A stretch of 21,945 bases of DNA, taken from assembly GCA_035507915.1 (NCBI GenBank), contig DATJNS010000268.1, positions 1 to 21,945 on the forward strand, in the 5' to 3' direction. The position numbers were made by a program, and so were the translations under genes. Of the stretch, positions 1 to 8,482 are shown piece by piece. The notes under the pieces were generated by a model. The model had not been told where the DNA came from. It ran no database searches and was given only the letters and a program-made list of their open reading frames with translations. Origin of the DNA: JACQAI01 sp035507915. Its GTDB lineage: Bacteria > Pseudomonadota > Alphaproteobacteria > Elsterales > Elsteraceae. Each line of letters opens with the position of its first letter. Position 1 is the first letter of the stretch.

Positions 1-408
1 CCGGGCGACCGCCATGCCGAGGCCGGCCGAGATCGAGGTCGAGCTGTGGGCCGCGCCGAACGGGTCGTACTGGCTCTCCGACCGCTTGGTGAAGCCGGAC
101 AAGCCGCCGCCCTGGCGCAGGGTGCGGATGCGGTCGCGCCGTCCGGTCAGGATCTTGTGCGGATAGGCCTGATGGCCGACGTCCCAGATCAGCCGGTCGG
201 CCGGGGTGTTGAACACGTAGTGCAGCGCCACCGTGAGCTCGACCACGCCAAGGCCGGCGCCCAGATGGCCACCGGTCTTCGACACCGCGTCGATCAGCTC
301 GGCGCGCAACTCGTCGGCGAGCTGCCGGAGCTCCTCGACATCGAGCCGCCGGAGATCCTCCGGGGTCGCTGCCCGGTCCAACACCGAGGTGTGATTTGGT
401 TTGTCCAT
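1..408 (-). CDS. dxs: 1-deoxy-D-xylulose-5-phosphate synthase, N-terminal part (cut by window edge)
   Basis: Thiamine-diphosphate enzyme that condenses pyruvate with glyceraldehyde 3-phosphate to DXP, the first step of the cytosolic MEP isoprenoid pathway. The visible 136 codons hold the typical N-terminal pattern of the family: TGGHLGAGLG at residues 45-54, DVGHQAYPHK at 76-85, GGLSGFTKRSES at 101-112, and AHSSTSISAGLG at 120-131. The three conserved histidines H48, H79 and H121 are present. The start is the ATG whose complement is at 406-408; it gives the usual short N-terminal extension, and no strong ribosome binding site is seen. The C-terminal two thirds lie outside the window. It diverges from ispH and would supply isoprenoid precursors for the hopanoid genes nearby. 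Identification is secure; the start is fairly sure. Confidence 0.95.
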   Translation of the reverse strand, partial: MDKPNHTSVLDRAATPEDLRRLDVEELRQLADELRAELIDAVSKTGGHLGAGLGVVELTVALHYVFNTPADRLIWDVGHQAYPHKILTGRRDRIRTLRQGGGLSGFTKRSESQYDPFGAAHSSTSISAGLGMAVAR

Positions 409-692
409 CAGACCCTTATCCCCGAAGACCAGGCTGTTGTACGGCGCGCCTGTGTTACCCACGCATGCGGCAAGCTATGCCCGCGACACCCGCAAAGAGC
501 AAGCCGTCATTCGACCACCGGCCGGCGAGCCGGATCGAGCCGCGTCCGGCCGCCGTCCCCTGGAAGAGCCGCCGAACGGCCCGCGGACTATGCGACATTT
601 GGTGTTAAGACCTTGAACTGTCTAGGGGAGATGGTTAATTGAGCGCCGGGCCCGGCTATACTTCGGGGCGCCGTCCAGGGGAGACTGAATCC
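409..692. promoter_or_regulatory. Divergent dxs/ispH intergenic region with candidate promoters
   Basis: No gene is supported in these 284 bases. On the plus strand, TATACT at 657-662 is a good -10 box; the hexamer 16 bases upstream (TTAATT, 635-640) is a weak -35. Transcription would start near 669, about 24 bases before the ispH ATG. On the minus strand, TTGCTC (complement of 497-502) and CATAGC (complement of 474-479) are 17 bases apart and could serve dxs. Both are read by eye and tentative; the ispH -10 box is the stronger one. Confidence 0.4.
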
Positions 693-1622
693 ATGCGAGT
701 CATTCTGGCGCAGCCCAGAGGCTTCTGTGCCGGTGTCGAGCGCGCGATCGAGATCGTCGAACGAGCGCTCGAGAAGTACGGGCCGCCGATCTATGTGCGC
801 CACGAGATCGTGCACAACCGCCACGTGGTCGACCGGCTGCGCGCCAAGGGCGTGAAGTTCGTCGAGGAGGTCGAGGACGTGCCGCCGGGGGCGGTGACCG
901 TGTTCAGCGCCCACGGCGTCGCGCGCGCGGTCAAGGACGCCGCGTCCGAGCGCGGCCTGCCCGTGATCGACGCGACCTGCCCGTTGGTCTCGAAGGTTCA
1001 CAGCGAAGGCCAGCGCTACGCGCGCCAGGGTCGCGAGGTCGTGCTGATCGGCCACGCCGGTCACCCCGAGGTCGAGGGCACGATGGGCCAGATCCCCGGC
1101 CGCGTGCACCTGATCTCGAAGGTCGACGACGTCGCGACGCTGACCGTCGGGAACCCCGAGATGCTCGCCTACGTGACCCAGACGACGCTCAGCATCGACG
1201 ACACGCGCGCCGTGATCGACGCGCTCAAGGCGCGCTTTCCGACCATCGTCGGCCCCGACACGCGCGACATCTGCTATGCGACGCAGAACCGCCAGCACGC
1301 GGTGCGCGAGCTCGCCGAGGTCGTCGACGTGATCCTGGTGGTGGGGGCGCACAACAGCTCGAACTCGAACCGGCTGCGCGAGATCGGCGCGGAGCTCGGC
1401 AAGCCGAGCTACCTGATCGACGACGCGCGCGCCCTCGACCCGCGCTGGGTCCAGGGTGTGAGCGCAGTCGGCGTGACCGCCGGCGCATCGGCGCCCGAGC
1501 AGCTGGTCGAGGAAGTCGTCGACCGCTTGCGCCAGCTCGCGCAGGTCGAGCTCTCGGTGCTGCCCGGCATCGACGAGAACGTGCGTTTCCGGATGCCGCC
1601 GGAACTGCAGCCGGCCGGCTAA
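693..1622 (+). CDS. ispH: 4-hydroxy-3-methylbut-2-enyl diphosphate reductase (IspH/LytB)
   Basis: Iron-sulfur reductase that turns HMBPP into IPP and DMAPP, the last MEP-pathway step, in the cytosol. The 309-residue length is normal for the family. The three cluster cysteines are visible: C12 (RGFCAGV), C96 (DATCPL) and C194 (DICYATQNRQ). The substrate-binding histidines H41, H74 and H124 are present, as is the catalytic glutamate E126 in GHPEVEGT. The ATG at 693 was chosen because AGGGGAG (677-683) lies upstream at a usable distance and the protein then begins MRVILAQPRGFC, as family members do; a TTG at 639 is open but lacks support. The gene is divergent from dxs. Its TAA stop overlaps the stop codon of the opposing hpnG by four bases. 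Confidence 0.97.
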   Translation: MRVILAQPRGFCAGVERAIEIVERALEKYGPPIYVRHEIVHNRHVVDRLRAKGVKFVEEVEDVPPGAVTVFSAHGVARAVKDAASERGLPVIDATCPLVSKVHSEGQRYARQGREVVLIGHAGHPEVEGTMGQIPGRVHLISKVDDVATLTVGNPEMLAYVTQTTLSIDDTRAVIDALKARFPTIVGPDTRDICYATQNRQHAVRELAEVVDVILVVGAHNSSNSNRLREIGAELGKPSYLIDDARALDPRWVQGVSAVGVTAGASAPEQLVEEVVDRLRQLAQVELSVLPGIDENVRFRMPPELQPAG

Positions 1623-2287
1623 CCGGCCCGCAGGTCGGCGCCGAGCTGACGGACGCCGCGCCGCAGCGCGCTGAACGCTGCCCTCGTGTCGCAGGCGGTC
1701 GCGACGAGCTGGCCGAGCTGACCGGGCTCGCGCCACAGCGATCCGAGCACGGCGCCGACGTCGATGCGGCCGTGCCGGTCGAGCCCGACCAGCGCCGCCG
1801 GCGGCAAGTCGGACGCGGCCGAGTCGGCGATCGCGCGCACCACCGCGAAGGGGATCCCACCGCTCGCCGCAACACGCGCCACGCCGCCGCTCTCGAGATC
1901 GACCGCGAGCGCGCCGGTGCGCCGGAACAGCTCGGCCTTCTGCTGCGCGCGCGCGATCACGCGGTCGCCGCCCAGCACCGGACCGGCGACCGCACGCGGC
2001 AACGCCTCGACCAGGCGCGCGCACCATGCGGCGTCGGTCGCGATCGTCGCGTTGCGCACGATCACGCCGGTCGCCACGACCACGGCGCCCGGCGCGAGCT
2101 GGGGCGCGAGGCCGCCGGCGACGCCGAAGCTCACGAGCGCCACGGCGCCGCGCTCGATCAGCTCGCCGGCCTTGAGCTCGGCGTCGGCGGGCCGGCCGCC
2201 GGTCGACGCGACCAGGTGCGCGCAGCGCCGCGCGATCGCCGCCTCGGCGCGCAGTCCGGTGACGATGCCGAACGTGCGCGCGCTCAC
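1619..2287 (-). CDS. hpnG: HpnG, hopanoid-associated nucleoside phosphorylase
   Basis: Member of the PNP/UDP phosphorylase superfamily. In hopanoid producers HpnG removes adenine from adenosylhopane to give the phosphoribosyl hopane that leads to bacteriohopanetetrol. The 222-residue protein opens with FGIVTGLRAEA (6-16), has the glycine-rich segment SFGVAGGL at 53-60, and has the ribose/phosphate-side pattern VDLES at 129-133 followed by RAIADSA at 151-157. The start is a GTG (complement of 2285-2287), six bases past the shc stop, with a weak AAGG about 13 bases upstream. It is the last gene of the hpn operon. Its TAG stop overlaps the ispH stop. Identification rests on the fold motifs plus canonical operon position. 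Confidence 0.9.
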   Translation of the reverse strand: MSARTFGIVTGLRAEAAIARRCAHLVASTGGRPADAELKAGELIERGAVALVSFGVAGGLAPQLAPGAVVVATGVIVRNATIATDAAWCARLVEALPRAVAGPVLGGDRVIARAQQKAELFRRTGALAVDLESGGVARVAASGGIPFAVVRAIADSAASDLPPAALVGLDRHGRIDVGAVLGSLWREPGQLGQLVATACDTRAAFSALRRGVRQLGADLRAG

Positions 2288-2292
2288 GCGAT

Positions 2293-4245
2293 TCAGATGC
2301 CTTGCAGCACCGTGGTCGCATTGCGCTGCTTCAGCGACCGGAAGCGCGCCAGCGACCACACGGGAAAGAACGATCGATAGCCGTGATAGCGCAGGTAGAA
2401 CACGCGCGGGAAACCGACCGCCGTGTAGTGCTCCTCGTCCCATTGGCCGTCGGCACGCTGGCTGGCGGCGAGATAGCGAACGCCCTGCGCCACCGTGTCG
2501 GAGTCGACCTCGCCGGCCGCCATCAGGCCGAGCAACGCCCACGCCGTCTGCGACGCCGTGCTGGTCTCGCCCTCGCCACGCGGCGCACCCGGCTCGTACG
2601 ACCCGCCGTCCTCGCCCCAGCCGCCGTCCGCCCGCTGCTTCGACCTCAGCCACTCCACCGCGCGGCGCACGTCGGGGCCCTGCATATCGACCCCGCAGGC
2701 ATTGTAGGCGCACAGCACGGACCAGGTGCCGTAGACGTAGTTGGTGCCCCAGCGGCCATACCAGCAGCCCTCGGGCTCCTGCTCGCGGCGCAGGAACTCG
2801 AGCCCGGCGACGATCGCCGGGTGGTCCTTGTCGAAGCCGAGCTGCGCCAGCATGCCGAGGCAGCGCGCGGTCACGTCGGCGGTCGGCGGGTCGAGCAGCG
2901 CGCCGTGGTCGGCGAACGGAATGTGGTTGAGATAATAATAGGTGTTGTCGGCGTCGAACGAGCCCCAGCCGCCGTTCTTGCTCTGCAGCCCGAGCACCCA
3001 TTCGGCGGCGCGCTGGATCGCTTCGCGGTGCGCCACCGGATCGATGCGGTCGAGCGCCATCACGACCACCGCGGTGTCGTCGACGTCGGGGTAATGCGGA
3101 TTGGCATATTGGAACGCCCAGCCGCCCGGACGCACGTTCGGCCGGCGTACCGCCCAGTCGCCGACCACGTCGCGTACCTGGCAGCGCGCGAGCCACGCCG
3201 CGCCACGCCGCGCCGGTTCGACGCCCTCGAAGCCGACGTCCATCAGGGCGTGACAGACCAGCGCCGTGTCCCACACCGGCGATAGACAGGGTTGGCAGTA
3301 GGTGCGGTCGGGATCGAGCACGAGGAGCTTCCTGATCGCACGCTTGGCCATCAGCAGGTCGGGATGGTCCTCGGGGTAGCCCAGGCAGTCGAACATCATC
3401 ACGGTGTTCGCCATAGCCGGATAGATCGCGCCGAGCCCGTCCTCGCCGTTGAGGCGTTCGGTGACGAAGGCGACCGCGCGCTCGATGGCGCGGGCGCGAC
3501 CCCGGCGCGGGAAATGCGGCTCGACGACGCGCAACACCGCGTCGAGGCCGCGGAACACGTAACTCCATGCCGTGTGGTCGCCGGAATACCATGAGCGCAC
3601 GCGCGCGGGCGGCACGATGAACAGCTCGTCGATGGCGACGCCGCGCGGATTGCGCGCGCGCGGCTTGAGCGCCATCAGGACCAGGAGCGGGACCAGCACG
3701 GTGCGCGACCAGTACGATATCTTGTCGAGGTGGAACGGGAACCACTTCGGCAGATTCATGATCTCGGCCGGCATCACGGGCACGGCGCGCCAGGGCACGA
3801 AGCCGAACAGCGCGAGCAGGATGCGGGTGAACACGTTGCAGCGCGCCGCGCCGCCGTGCGCCCGGATGGCGTCGCGCGCGCGCGCCATGTGCGGCGCGTC
3901 CGGCGGATCGCCGATCGCCTTCAGTGCCAGGTAGGCCTTGACGCTGGCGCTGATGTTGAAAGCGCCGCGATGGAACAGCGGCCAGCCGCCATGCTCGCCC
4001 TGGCGCGCGCGCAGATAGGCGGCGATGCGCGGCTCGAGCGCCGCGTCGGGCTCGCCCAGATAGTGCTGCAGCAGCACGTACTCGGCCGGGATCGTGACGT
4101 CGGCCTCGAGCTCGAACACCCAATGGCCGTCGGCGCGCTGCAGCCCGAGCAGCGCGCGCGCGCCGCGGTCGACCACGGCGTCGAGCCGACGCATGAAGTC
4201 CTGCACGTCGGTCGGCCGAGCGCCCGAGCCAAGCGTCGCCGTCAA
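2293..4245 (-). CDS. shc: Squalene-hopene cyclase (HpnF/Shc)
   Basis: Membrane-associated class II triterpene cyclase that folds squalene into hopene and hopanol, the central hopanoid step. The catalytic DxDDT motif is intact (D387-V-D389-D390-T391). Six QW-type repeats are visible at residues 36-42, 82-88, 421-427, 489-495, 537-543 and 596-602. The patterns EYVLLQHYLGEP, GGWPLFH and FHLDKISYW match alphaproteobacterial Shc. With the TTG start (complement of 4243-4245) the protein is 650 residues; GAGGA sits seven bases upstream. A GTG at 4251 and an ATG at 4194 (633 residues) are alternatives, so the start is uncertain. About 85 bases separate it from hpnE, the largest gap in an otherwise packed operon. 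Product identity is not in doubt. Confidence 0.96.
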   Translation of the reverse strand: MTATLGSGARPTDVQDFMRRLDAVVDRGARALLGLQRADGHWVFELEADVTIPAEYVLLQHYLGEPDAALEPRIAAYLRARQGEHGGWPLFHRGAFNISASVKAYLALKAIGDPPDAPHMARARDAIRAHGGAARCNVFTRILLALFGFVPWRAVPVMPAEIMNLPKWFPFHLDKISYWSRTVLVPLLVLMALKPRARNPRGVAIDELFIVPPARVRSWYSGDHTAWSYVFRGLDAVLRVVEPHFPRRGRARAIERAVAFVTERLNGEDGLGAIYPAMANTVMMFDCLGYPEDHPDLLMAKRAIRKLLVLDPDRTYCQPCLSPVWDTALVCHALMDVGFEGVEPARRGAAWLARCQVRDVVGDWAVRRPNVRPGGWAFQYANPHYPDVDDTAVVVMALDRIDPVAHREAIQRAAEWVLGLQSKNGGWGSFDADNTYYYLNHIPFADHGALLDPPTADVTARCLGMLAQLGFDKDHPAIVAGLEFLRREQEPEGCWYGRWGTNYVYGTWSVLCAYNACGVDMQGPDVRRAVEWLRSKQRADGGWGEDGGSYEPGAPRGEGETSTASQTAWALLGLMAAGEVDSDTVAQGVRYLAASQRADGQWDEEHYTAVGFPRVFYLRYHGYRSFFPVWSLARFRSLKQRNATTVLQGI

Positions 4246-4330
4246 TTCCACGTCCTCGTGATGGAAAATCTCCGTCGAAGCCGGGTCCTTATGGTGCAAA
4301 CCTGCCGTGATCTCAAGGGAAACTCGTGGG

Positions 4331-5602
4331 TTAGCCGGTGCCCCGCGCTTCCACCAGCGCGGCAGCGCGCAGCCCCGAATCGATGGCGCCTTCGATGGTC
4401 GCGGGCAGCCCCGTCTGGGTCCAATCGCCGGCCAGGAACAGGTTCCGCCACGACGTTGGCGCCGGCGGTCGGCGCGCGACCTGCGCCGGCACCGCGGCAA
4501 ACGTCGCGCGCCGCTCCTTGACGATGCGCCACGGCGGCAGGGCGGCGCCGGACAACGCCAGCGCCCGTGTGACGTCCTGCCAGATCTCGACGGCAAGCGC
4601 CTCGGCCGGCCGATCGACCAGCCGATCGGCGGCGCTGATCGTCACCGAGACGACGTCGCGCTTGATGAACACCCATTCCGCGAGCCCGCCGATCAAGCCT
4701 ACGAAATCCGCACCGCCGAGGGCCGGGTCGCGCGCTGCGGCGATCCGGTAGTGCCCGTTGACGATGGCGCGGAACTCGGTCGGCGCGACCAGCCCGGGCA
4801 CCAGGCCGCCGGCGATCGGCGCCGGTACCGCGAGCACCACGACGTCGCCGGGCCCGAGTTCGATCGTCTCGCCGCCGATGCGCAGCGCGCTGACCGCCGC
4901 CCCATCGAACACGAGCTCGCGCAGGCGCTGTCCGAACCGGACCGCCGCGCCGCGCCGCGCCAGCGTTCCCAGCGCCGGGTCCACGAATGTCTCCGACAGT
5001 CCGATCTCGGGCACCAGGGGGCGACACGCCGCGCCGCCGGCCCCGAAGCTCATCCGCACGACCTGCCACAGCAAGCGCGCGGAACCCTCTTCGGGCGACG
5101 CGTTGAGCGCCGCGATCGCGAGCGGCGCCCACAGGCGCTGGTAGAGCACGTTCGTGCGATCGACCCGCGCGGCGACCGCGTCGGCGTCACGTGCCCGCCA
5201 CAGACGGATCGCCTCCAGGTAGTCGCGGGCATGCGTGTCGGGGACGCGGCGGCGCGCATCGAGCGTCCACCAGGGCAGGCGGCCGCGGTTCGGCCGCATC
5301 ACCCATCGCCGTCCACTCGCCAGATCGACGAACGGGAAGCGCGCGTCGCGCGGGCCGACCAGCGTTGCGCGCGCGCCGATCAGGTCGAGATACGCCATCG
5401 TGCGACGATTGCCGGCGAGCAGCAGGTGATTGCCGTTGTCGAGCCGGCAGCCGAGCGCGCTGTCAAAATAGGAGCGGCAACGGCCGCCCGCGTGATCGCC
5501 GGCCTCATGGAGGCTCACGCGCCATCCGGCGTCGGCAAGCTTGACCGCGGCGGCGAGCCCGGCGAGCCCGGCCCCGATCACGTGGACGGTGTCGGCCGCC
5601 AT
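4331..5602 (-). CDS. hpnE: HpnE, FAD-dependent hydroxysqualene dehydroxylase
   Basis: Flavoprotein of the amine-oxidase/phytoene-desaturase type. In the HpnCDE route it reduces hydroxysqualene to squalene. The 423-residue protein starts with a dinucleotide-binding fold, VIGAGLAGLAAAV at 8-20, followed by the acidic strand end LHEAGDHAGGRCRS. It ends with the FAD-contacting signature NLFLAGDWTQTGLPATIEGA and an alanine-rich helix, both typical of the family. The ATG (complement of 5600-5602) shares one base with the hpnD stop (TGATG), which implies translational coupling. It sits between hpnD and shc as in the canonical hpn order. Confidence 0.94.
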   Translation of the reverse strand: MAADTVHVIGAGLAGLAAAVKLADAGWRVSLHEAGDHAGGRCRSYFDSALGCRLDNGNHLLLAGNRRTMAYLDLIGARATLVGPRDARFPFVDLASGRRWVMRPNRGRLPWWTLDARRRVPDTHARDYLEAIRLWRARDADAVAARVDRTNVLYQRLWAPLAIAALNASPEEGSARLLWQVVRMSFGAGGAACRPLVPEIGLSETFVDPALGTLARRGAAVRFGQRLRELVFDGAAVSALRIGGETIELGPGDVVVLAVPAPIAGGLVPGLVAPTEFRAIVNGHYRIAAARDPALGGADFVGLIGGLAEWVFIKRDVVSVTISAADRLVDRPAEALAVEIWQDVTRALALSGAALPPWRIVKERRATFAAVPAQVARRPPAPTSWRNLFLAGDWTQTGLPATIEGAIDSGLRAAALVEARGTG

Positions 5603-6474
5603 CAGATCAGGCCGTGGCGCACCACGAGCCAGAGCTTCAACGCCTTGGGCGTCTTGACCGGCCGGTCGAGCGCGGTCCAGCCGCGGCGCTCGAGGCGGTC
5701 GAGGATGGCGCGATACATCGCTTTCATGAGCGCCGCCGGCCGCATGGCGCGCCGCGAACAGTCGGCCATCGCGCGCTCGGCCTCGGCGAAGCGCGCACGC
5801 GCCATCCGGGCGACCTCGGCGCACACCTTGGGCAGCGCGGGATGCGCCAGCACCGTGTGCGGATCGGAGCTCGCGATGCCGTGCGCGTCGAGCAGTTCGC
5901 GCGGCAGATAGAGGCGCCCGCGCGCGGCGTCCTCGGCGAGGTCGCGCAGGATGTTGGTCAGCTGCAACGCGCGCCCGAGCGCTTCGGCGACGTCGAGCGC
6001 GCGCGCCGTGTCGTCGCCGAAGGCGCGCACCGACAGCCGGCCGACTGCGCCCGCCACCCGCGCGCAATAGAGATCGAGCTCGGCGAGCGACGGCGCGCGG
6101 ATGTCGCGCGTCGCGTCCATCTCCATGCCGTCGATGATGGCCAGGAAGTCGCGTTGGTCGAGTTTGTAGGCGGCGACCGGCGCGAGCAGCGCGCGCGCGA
6201 TCGGGTGGCTCGGATGGCCGGCGTAGAGCGCCGCGATCTCGCGCCGCCAGCCGGCGAGCCCGGGCGCTTTCTCGGCCGCCGGGGCGTCGTCGGCGATGTC
6301 GTCGACCTCGCGACAGAACGCGTAGATCGCATACATCGCGGCGCGCCGGGGCGCCGGCAGCAGGCGCATGCCCCAATAGAACGACGTGCCGGCCGCACGC
6401 ACGCGGGCCTCGATCGCGGCCGCGAGGTCGGGCGTCTCGGCGCCGACGCTCGGACGTGCGGCGACGTCAGTCAT
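5602..6474 (-). CDS. hpnD: HpnD, presqualene diphosphate synthase
   Basis: Trans-isoprenyl diphosphate synthase of the squalene/phytoene synthase fold. HpnD condenses two farnesyl diphosphates to presqualene diphosphate. The 290-residue protein has TSFYWGMRLLP at 30-40, which helps tell HpnD from HpnC. The first aspartate-rich motif is REVDDIADD at 55-63. The second is NILRDLAED at 174-182 (D178 and D182). The motif LYLPRELL follows. The ATG (complement of 6472-6474) lies inside the end of hpnC, an eight-base overlap; upstream codons would extend into hpnC and are not needed. It is part of the packed hpn operon, with hpnE following directly. Confidence 0.94.
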   Translation of the reverse strand: MTDVAARPSVGAETPDLAAAIEARVRAAGTSFYWGMRLLPAPRRAAMYAIYAFCREVDDIADDAPAAEKAPGLAGWRREIAALYAGHPSHPIARALLAPVAAYKLDQRDFLAIIDGMEMDATRDIRAPSLAELDLYCARVAGAVGRLSVRAFGDDTARALDVAEALGRALQLTNILRDLAEDAARGRLYLPRELLDAHGIASSDPHTVLAHPALPKVCAEVARMARARFAEAERAMADCSRRAMRPAALMKAMYRAILDRLERRGWTALDRPVKTPKALKLWLVVRHGLI

Positions 6475-7333
6475 GCGCCGGCACCGCGCGCGGCGGCGAC
6501 ATCGCGCTGCGCCACAATCCGACGCACAGGCTGGCACCGAAGTCGACGCCCTGCAGCTTGACGCGGCCGGCGACCGGATCGCCGCGCCGCAGGCGGCCGC
6601 TCAAGCGCCGCGCCAGCGCGACGATGGTCGCCGTCTCGGCGCGCAGCCGCCAATCGACCACGGCCGCCGGCAGGCCGTCCGCCAGCGCAATCAACGCGTC
6701 GGTGCGATCGAGCAGCTCGTCGATGGTCTTGCGCAGCCCCGGCGTGGCGCGCGGCCGATCGAGATCGGCGATCGACGCGCCGTGCGCGGCAAGGATGCGC
6801 TCGGGCAGGTACACGCGATCGAGGTCGTGGTAATCGGCAACGCAGTCCTGCAGATGGTTGAGCACCTGCAGCGCGGCGCACAGCGCGTCGTTGGGCGGCC
6901 AGGTCGCCCGCGACTCGCCATGCAAATCGAGCACCTGACGGCCGACCGGCATCGCGGAATAGCGGCAGTAATCGAGCAGATCGTCCCAGTCGACGTAGCG
7001 CAGCTTGGCGGCGTCCTGGCTGAAGGCGCGCAGCAGGTCGAGGCAGTGCGTCGGCGCGAGCCCGGTCGCGGCGAGGCTGGTGCGCATGGCAACCGCCGCC
7101 GGCGCATCGTCGCCCGGCATCGCACCCTCGAGCACAGCGGCCATGCGCGCGAGCCGCGCGACCTTGTCGCCGGGCGCGAGCGCGGGATTGTCGGCGATGT
7201 CGTCGGCGACGCGCGCGAAACGGTAGAAGGCGTGCACGTGGGCACGCAGGTCGCGCCGGATCAACCACGAGCCGACCGGAAAATTCTCGCCGTGCCTTCC
7301 CTTGCCCGACGCCGTCTCGATGCTCGCGCTCAC
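6467..7333 (-). CDS. hpnC: HpnC, hydroxysqualene synthase
   Basis: Second squalene/phytoene-synthase-fold enzyme of the pathway. HpnC converts presqualene diphosphate to hydroxysqualene. The 288-residue protein carries the HpnC-type opening GENFPVGSWLI at 15-25. Its first aspartate motif is VADDIAD at 42-48 and its second is LQDCVADYHD at 161-170 (D163, D167), followed by RVYLPERIL. The GTG start (complement of 7331-7333) overlaps the hpnB stop in a GTGA arrangement, indicating coupling. HpnC and HpnD are paralogues; the assignment follows these sequence hallmarks and the conserved order hpnC before hpnD. Confidence 0.93.
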   Translation of the reverse strand: MSASIETASGKGRHGENFPVGSWLIRRDLRAHVHAFYRFARVADDIADNPALAPGDKVARLARMAAVLEGAMPGDDAPAAVAMRTSLAATGLAPTHCLDLLRAFSQDAAKLRYVDWDDLLDYCRYSAMPVGRQVLDLHGESRATWPPNDALCAALQVLNHLQDCVADYHDLDRVYLPERILAAHGASIADLDRPRATPGLRKTIDELLDRTDALIALADGLPAAVVDWRLRAETATIVALARRLSGRLRRGDPVAGRVKLQGVDFGASLCVGLWRSAMSPPRAVPAHD

Positions 7334-8472
7334 GCGCCGCCCCCGGCGTAGACGCGGCCCTTCCAGGCACCGCCGCGCCCGCGATAGTGGCGCCAAGCGG
7401 ACCCGATCGTCGCCGCCACATAGAACAGCGCGACCAGCGGCAGCAGCGGCGCCCAGACGAGCGAGCGCCCGTATCGCCGAAGGCTGGGGGCGTAGGCGAG
7501 CGCCATCGCGGCCCAGGCGAGCGCGCCGAGCAACGCCGGCACGCCGCCGGCAAGCACGAGCAGGGGCGGCGCCAGATAGGTGACGGCCATGCCGATCACG
7601 GTGAGACCCAGGAGCAGCGGCGAGTGGTCGAGCTGGACGTAGGCGGTCCGCGCCACCATGGCCCAAATGTCGCCGACCTTTGGATAGACGCGCAAGCTCC
7701 GCGTCCGGCGGCCGTAGCCCAGCCAGATCGGACCGCCCGGCTTGACCGCGGCGGCGAGCGCGCAGTCGTCGATCAGGGCGCTGCCGATGCGCGCGATGCC
7801 GCCGATGCGCGCCAGCGCGTTGCGGCGCACCAGCATGCAGCCCCCGGCCGCCGCAGCGGTGCGCCGATCGGCGCGGTTCACCCAGGCGAACGGGTAGAGC
7901 ATCGCAAAGAAGAAGACGAACGCCGGGATCAGCCAGCGCTCGGCCCAGGTCTCGCAATGCAGCGCCACCATCAGGGACACGAGATCGGCGCGCTCGGCTT
8001 CGGCATGACCGACCAGCTCGGCGAGGTTGCCTGCGTCGTGCGCGATGTCGGCGTCGCTCAGCAGCACGTAGTCGGCCTCGGGCATCCACGACGCGGCCGC
8101 GTCCAACCCCTGCCCGACCGCCCACAGCTTGCCGGTCCAGCCGGCGGGCAGGTCCGTGCCGGCGACGACGCGCAACCGGTCGGCCGCGCCCAGCGCGGCA
8201 GCGGCGTTGCGCGCGAGCGCCGCGGTGCCGTCGCTCGAATGGTCGTCGACCACGACGAGCCCGATCGCGCCCGGATAGTCCTGCCCGAGCAGCGAGGCGA
8301 CGCAACGCTCGATGCCGGCGGCCTCGTCACGCGCCGGGATCACGGCGACGACGCCGGGCCACCGCGCCGGCGTGCCGCCGCGCAGCCTCGGCTCGTGCCA
8401 CCAGAAGCCGCCGCGGCAGGCGAGCAGATAGGCCCAGATGGCCGCGGCGAGCGCGCCGATCGCGAGCGTCAT
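7330..8472 (-). CDS. hpnB: HpnB, hopanoid-associated family 2 glycosyltransferase
   Basis: Membrane glycosyltransferase with a GT-A fold, found in hopanoid clusters; its exact acceptor and sugar are not settled. The 380-residue protein has an N-terminal hydrophobic segment (about 1-18), then VVAVIPARDEA at 41-51 and the nucleotide-binding DDHSSDGT at 76-83. The metal-binding DAD is at 140-142, and IDDCALA at 234-240 carries the likely catalytic acid region. Three hydrophobic C-terminal segments near 284-302, 305-325 and 336-356 suggest inner-membrane anchoring. The ATG (complement of 8470-8472) has GAGG about eight bases upstream, and the hpnA stop is 10 bases away. Family and operon position agree. 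Confidence 0.92.
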   Translation of the reverse strand: MTLAIGALAAAIWAYLLACRGGFWWHEPRLRGGTPARWPGVVAVIPARDEAAGIERCVASLLGQDYPGAIGLVVVDDHSSDGTAALARNAAAALGAADRLRVVAGTDLPAGWTGKLWAVGQGLDAAASWMPEADYVLLSDADIAHDAGNLAELVGHAEAERADLVSLMVALHCETWAERWLIPAFVFFFAMLYPFAWVNRADRRTAAAAGGCMLVRRNALARIGGIARIGSALIDDCALAAAVKPGGPIWLGYGRRTRSLRVYPKVGDIWAMVARTAYVQLDHSPLLLGLTVIGMAVTYLAPPLLVLAGGVPALLGALAWAAMALAYAPSLRRYGRSLVWAPLLPLVALFYVAATIGSAWRHYRGRGGAWKGRVYAGGGA

Positions 8473-8482
8473 GACCCGCGCC

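Noticed and set aside
639..692. Upstream TTG start for ispH
   Set aside because: No ribosome binding site, and it would add 18 residues absent from the family; the ATG at 693 has AGGGGAG upstream. The candidate promoter -10 also lies in this stretch.
1764..2930. Plus-strand frames opposite hpnG and shc
   Set aside because: Shadow frames with Arg/Pro-rich sequence; the minus strand carries the catalytic DxDDT and QW motifs.
4307..5911. Long plus-strand reading frame (over 500 codons) opposite hpnE and hpnD
   Set aside because: Arg/Pro/Ala-rich translation with no motif, exactly antisense to well-supported enzymes; typical GC-rich shadow frame.
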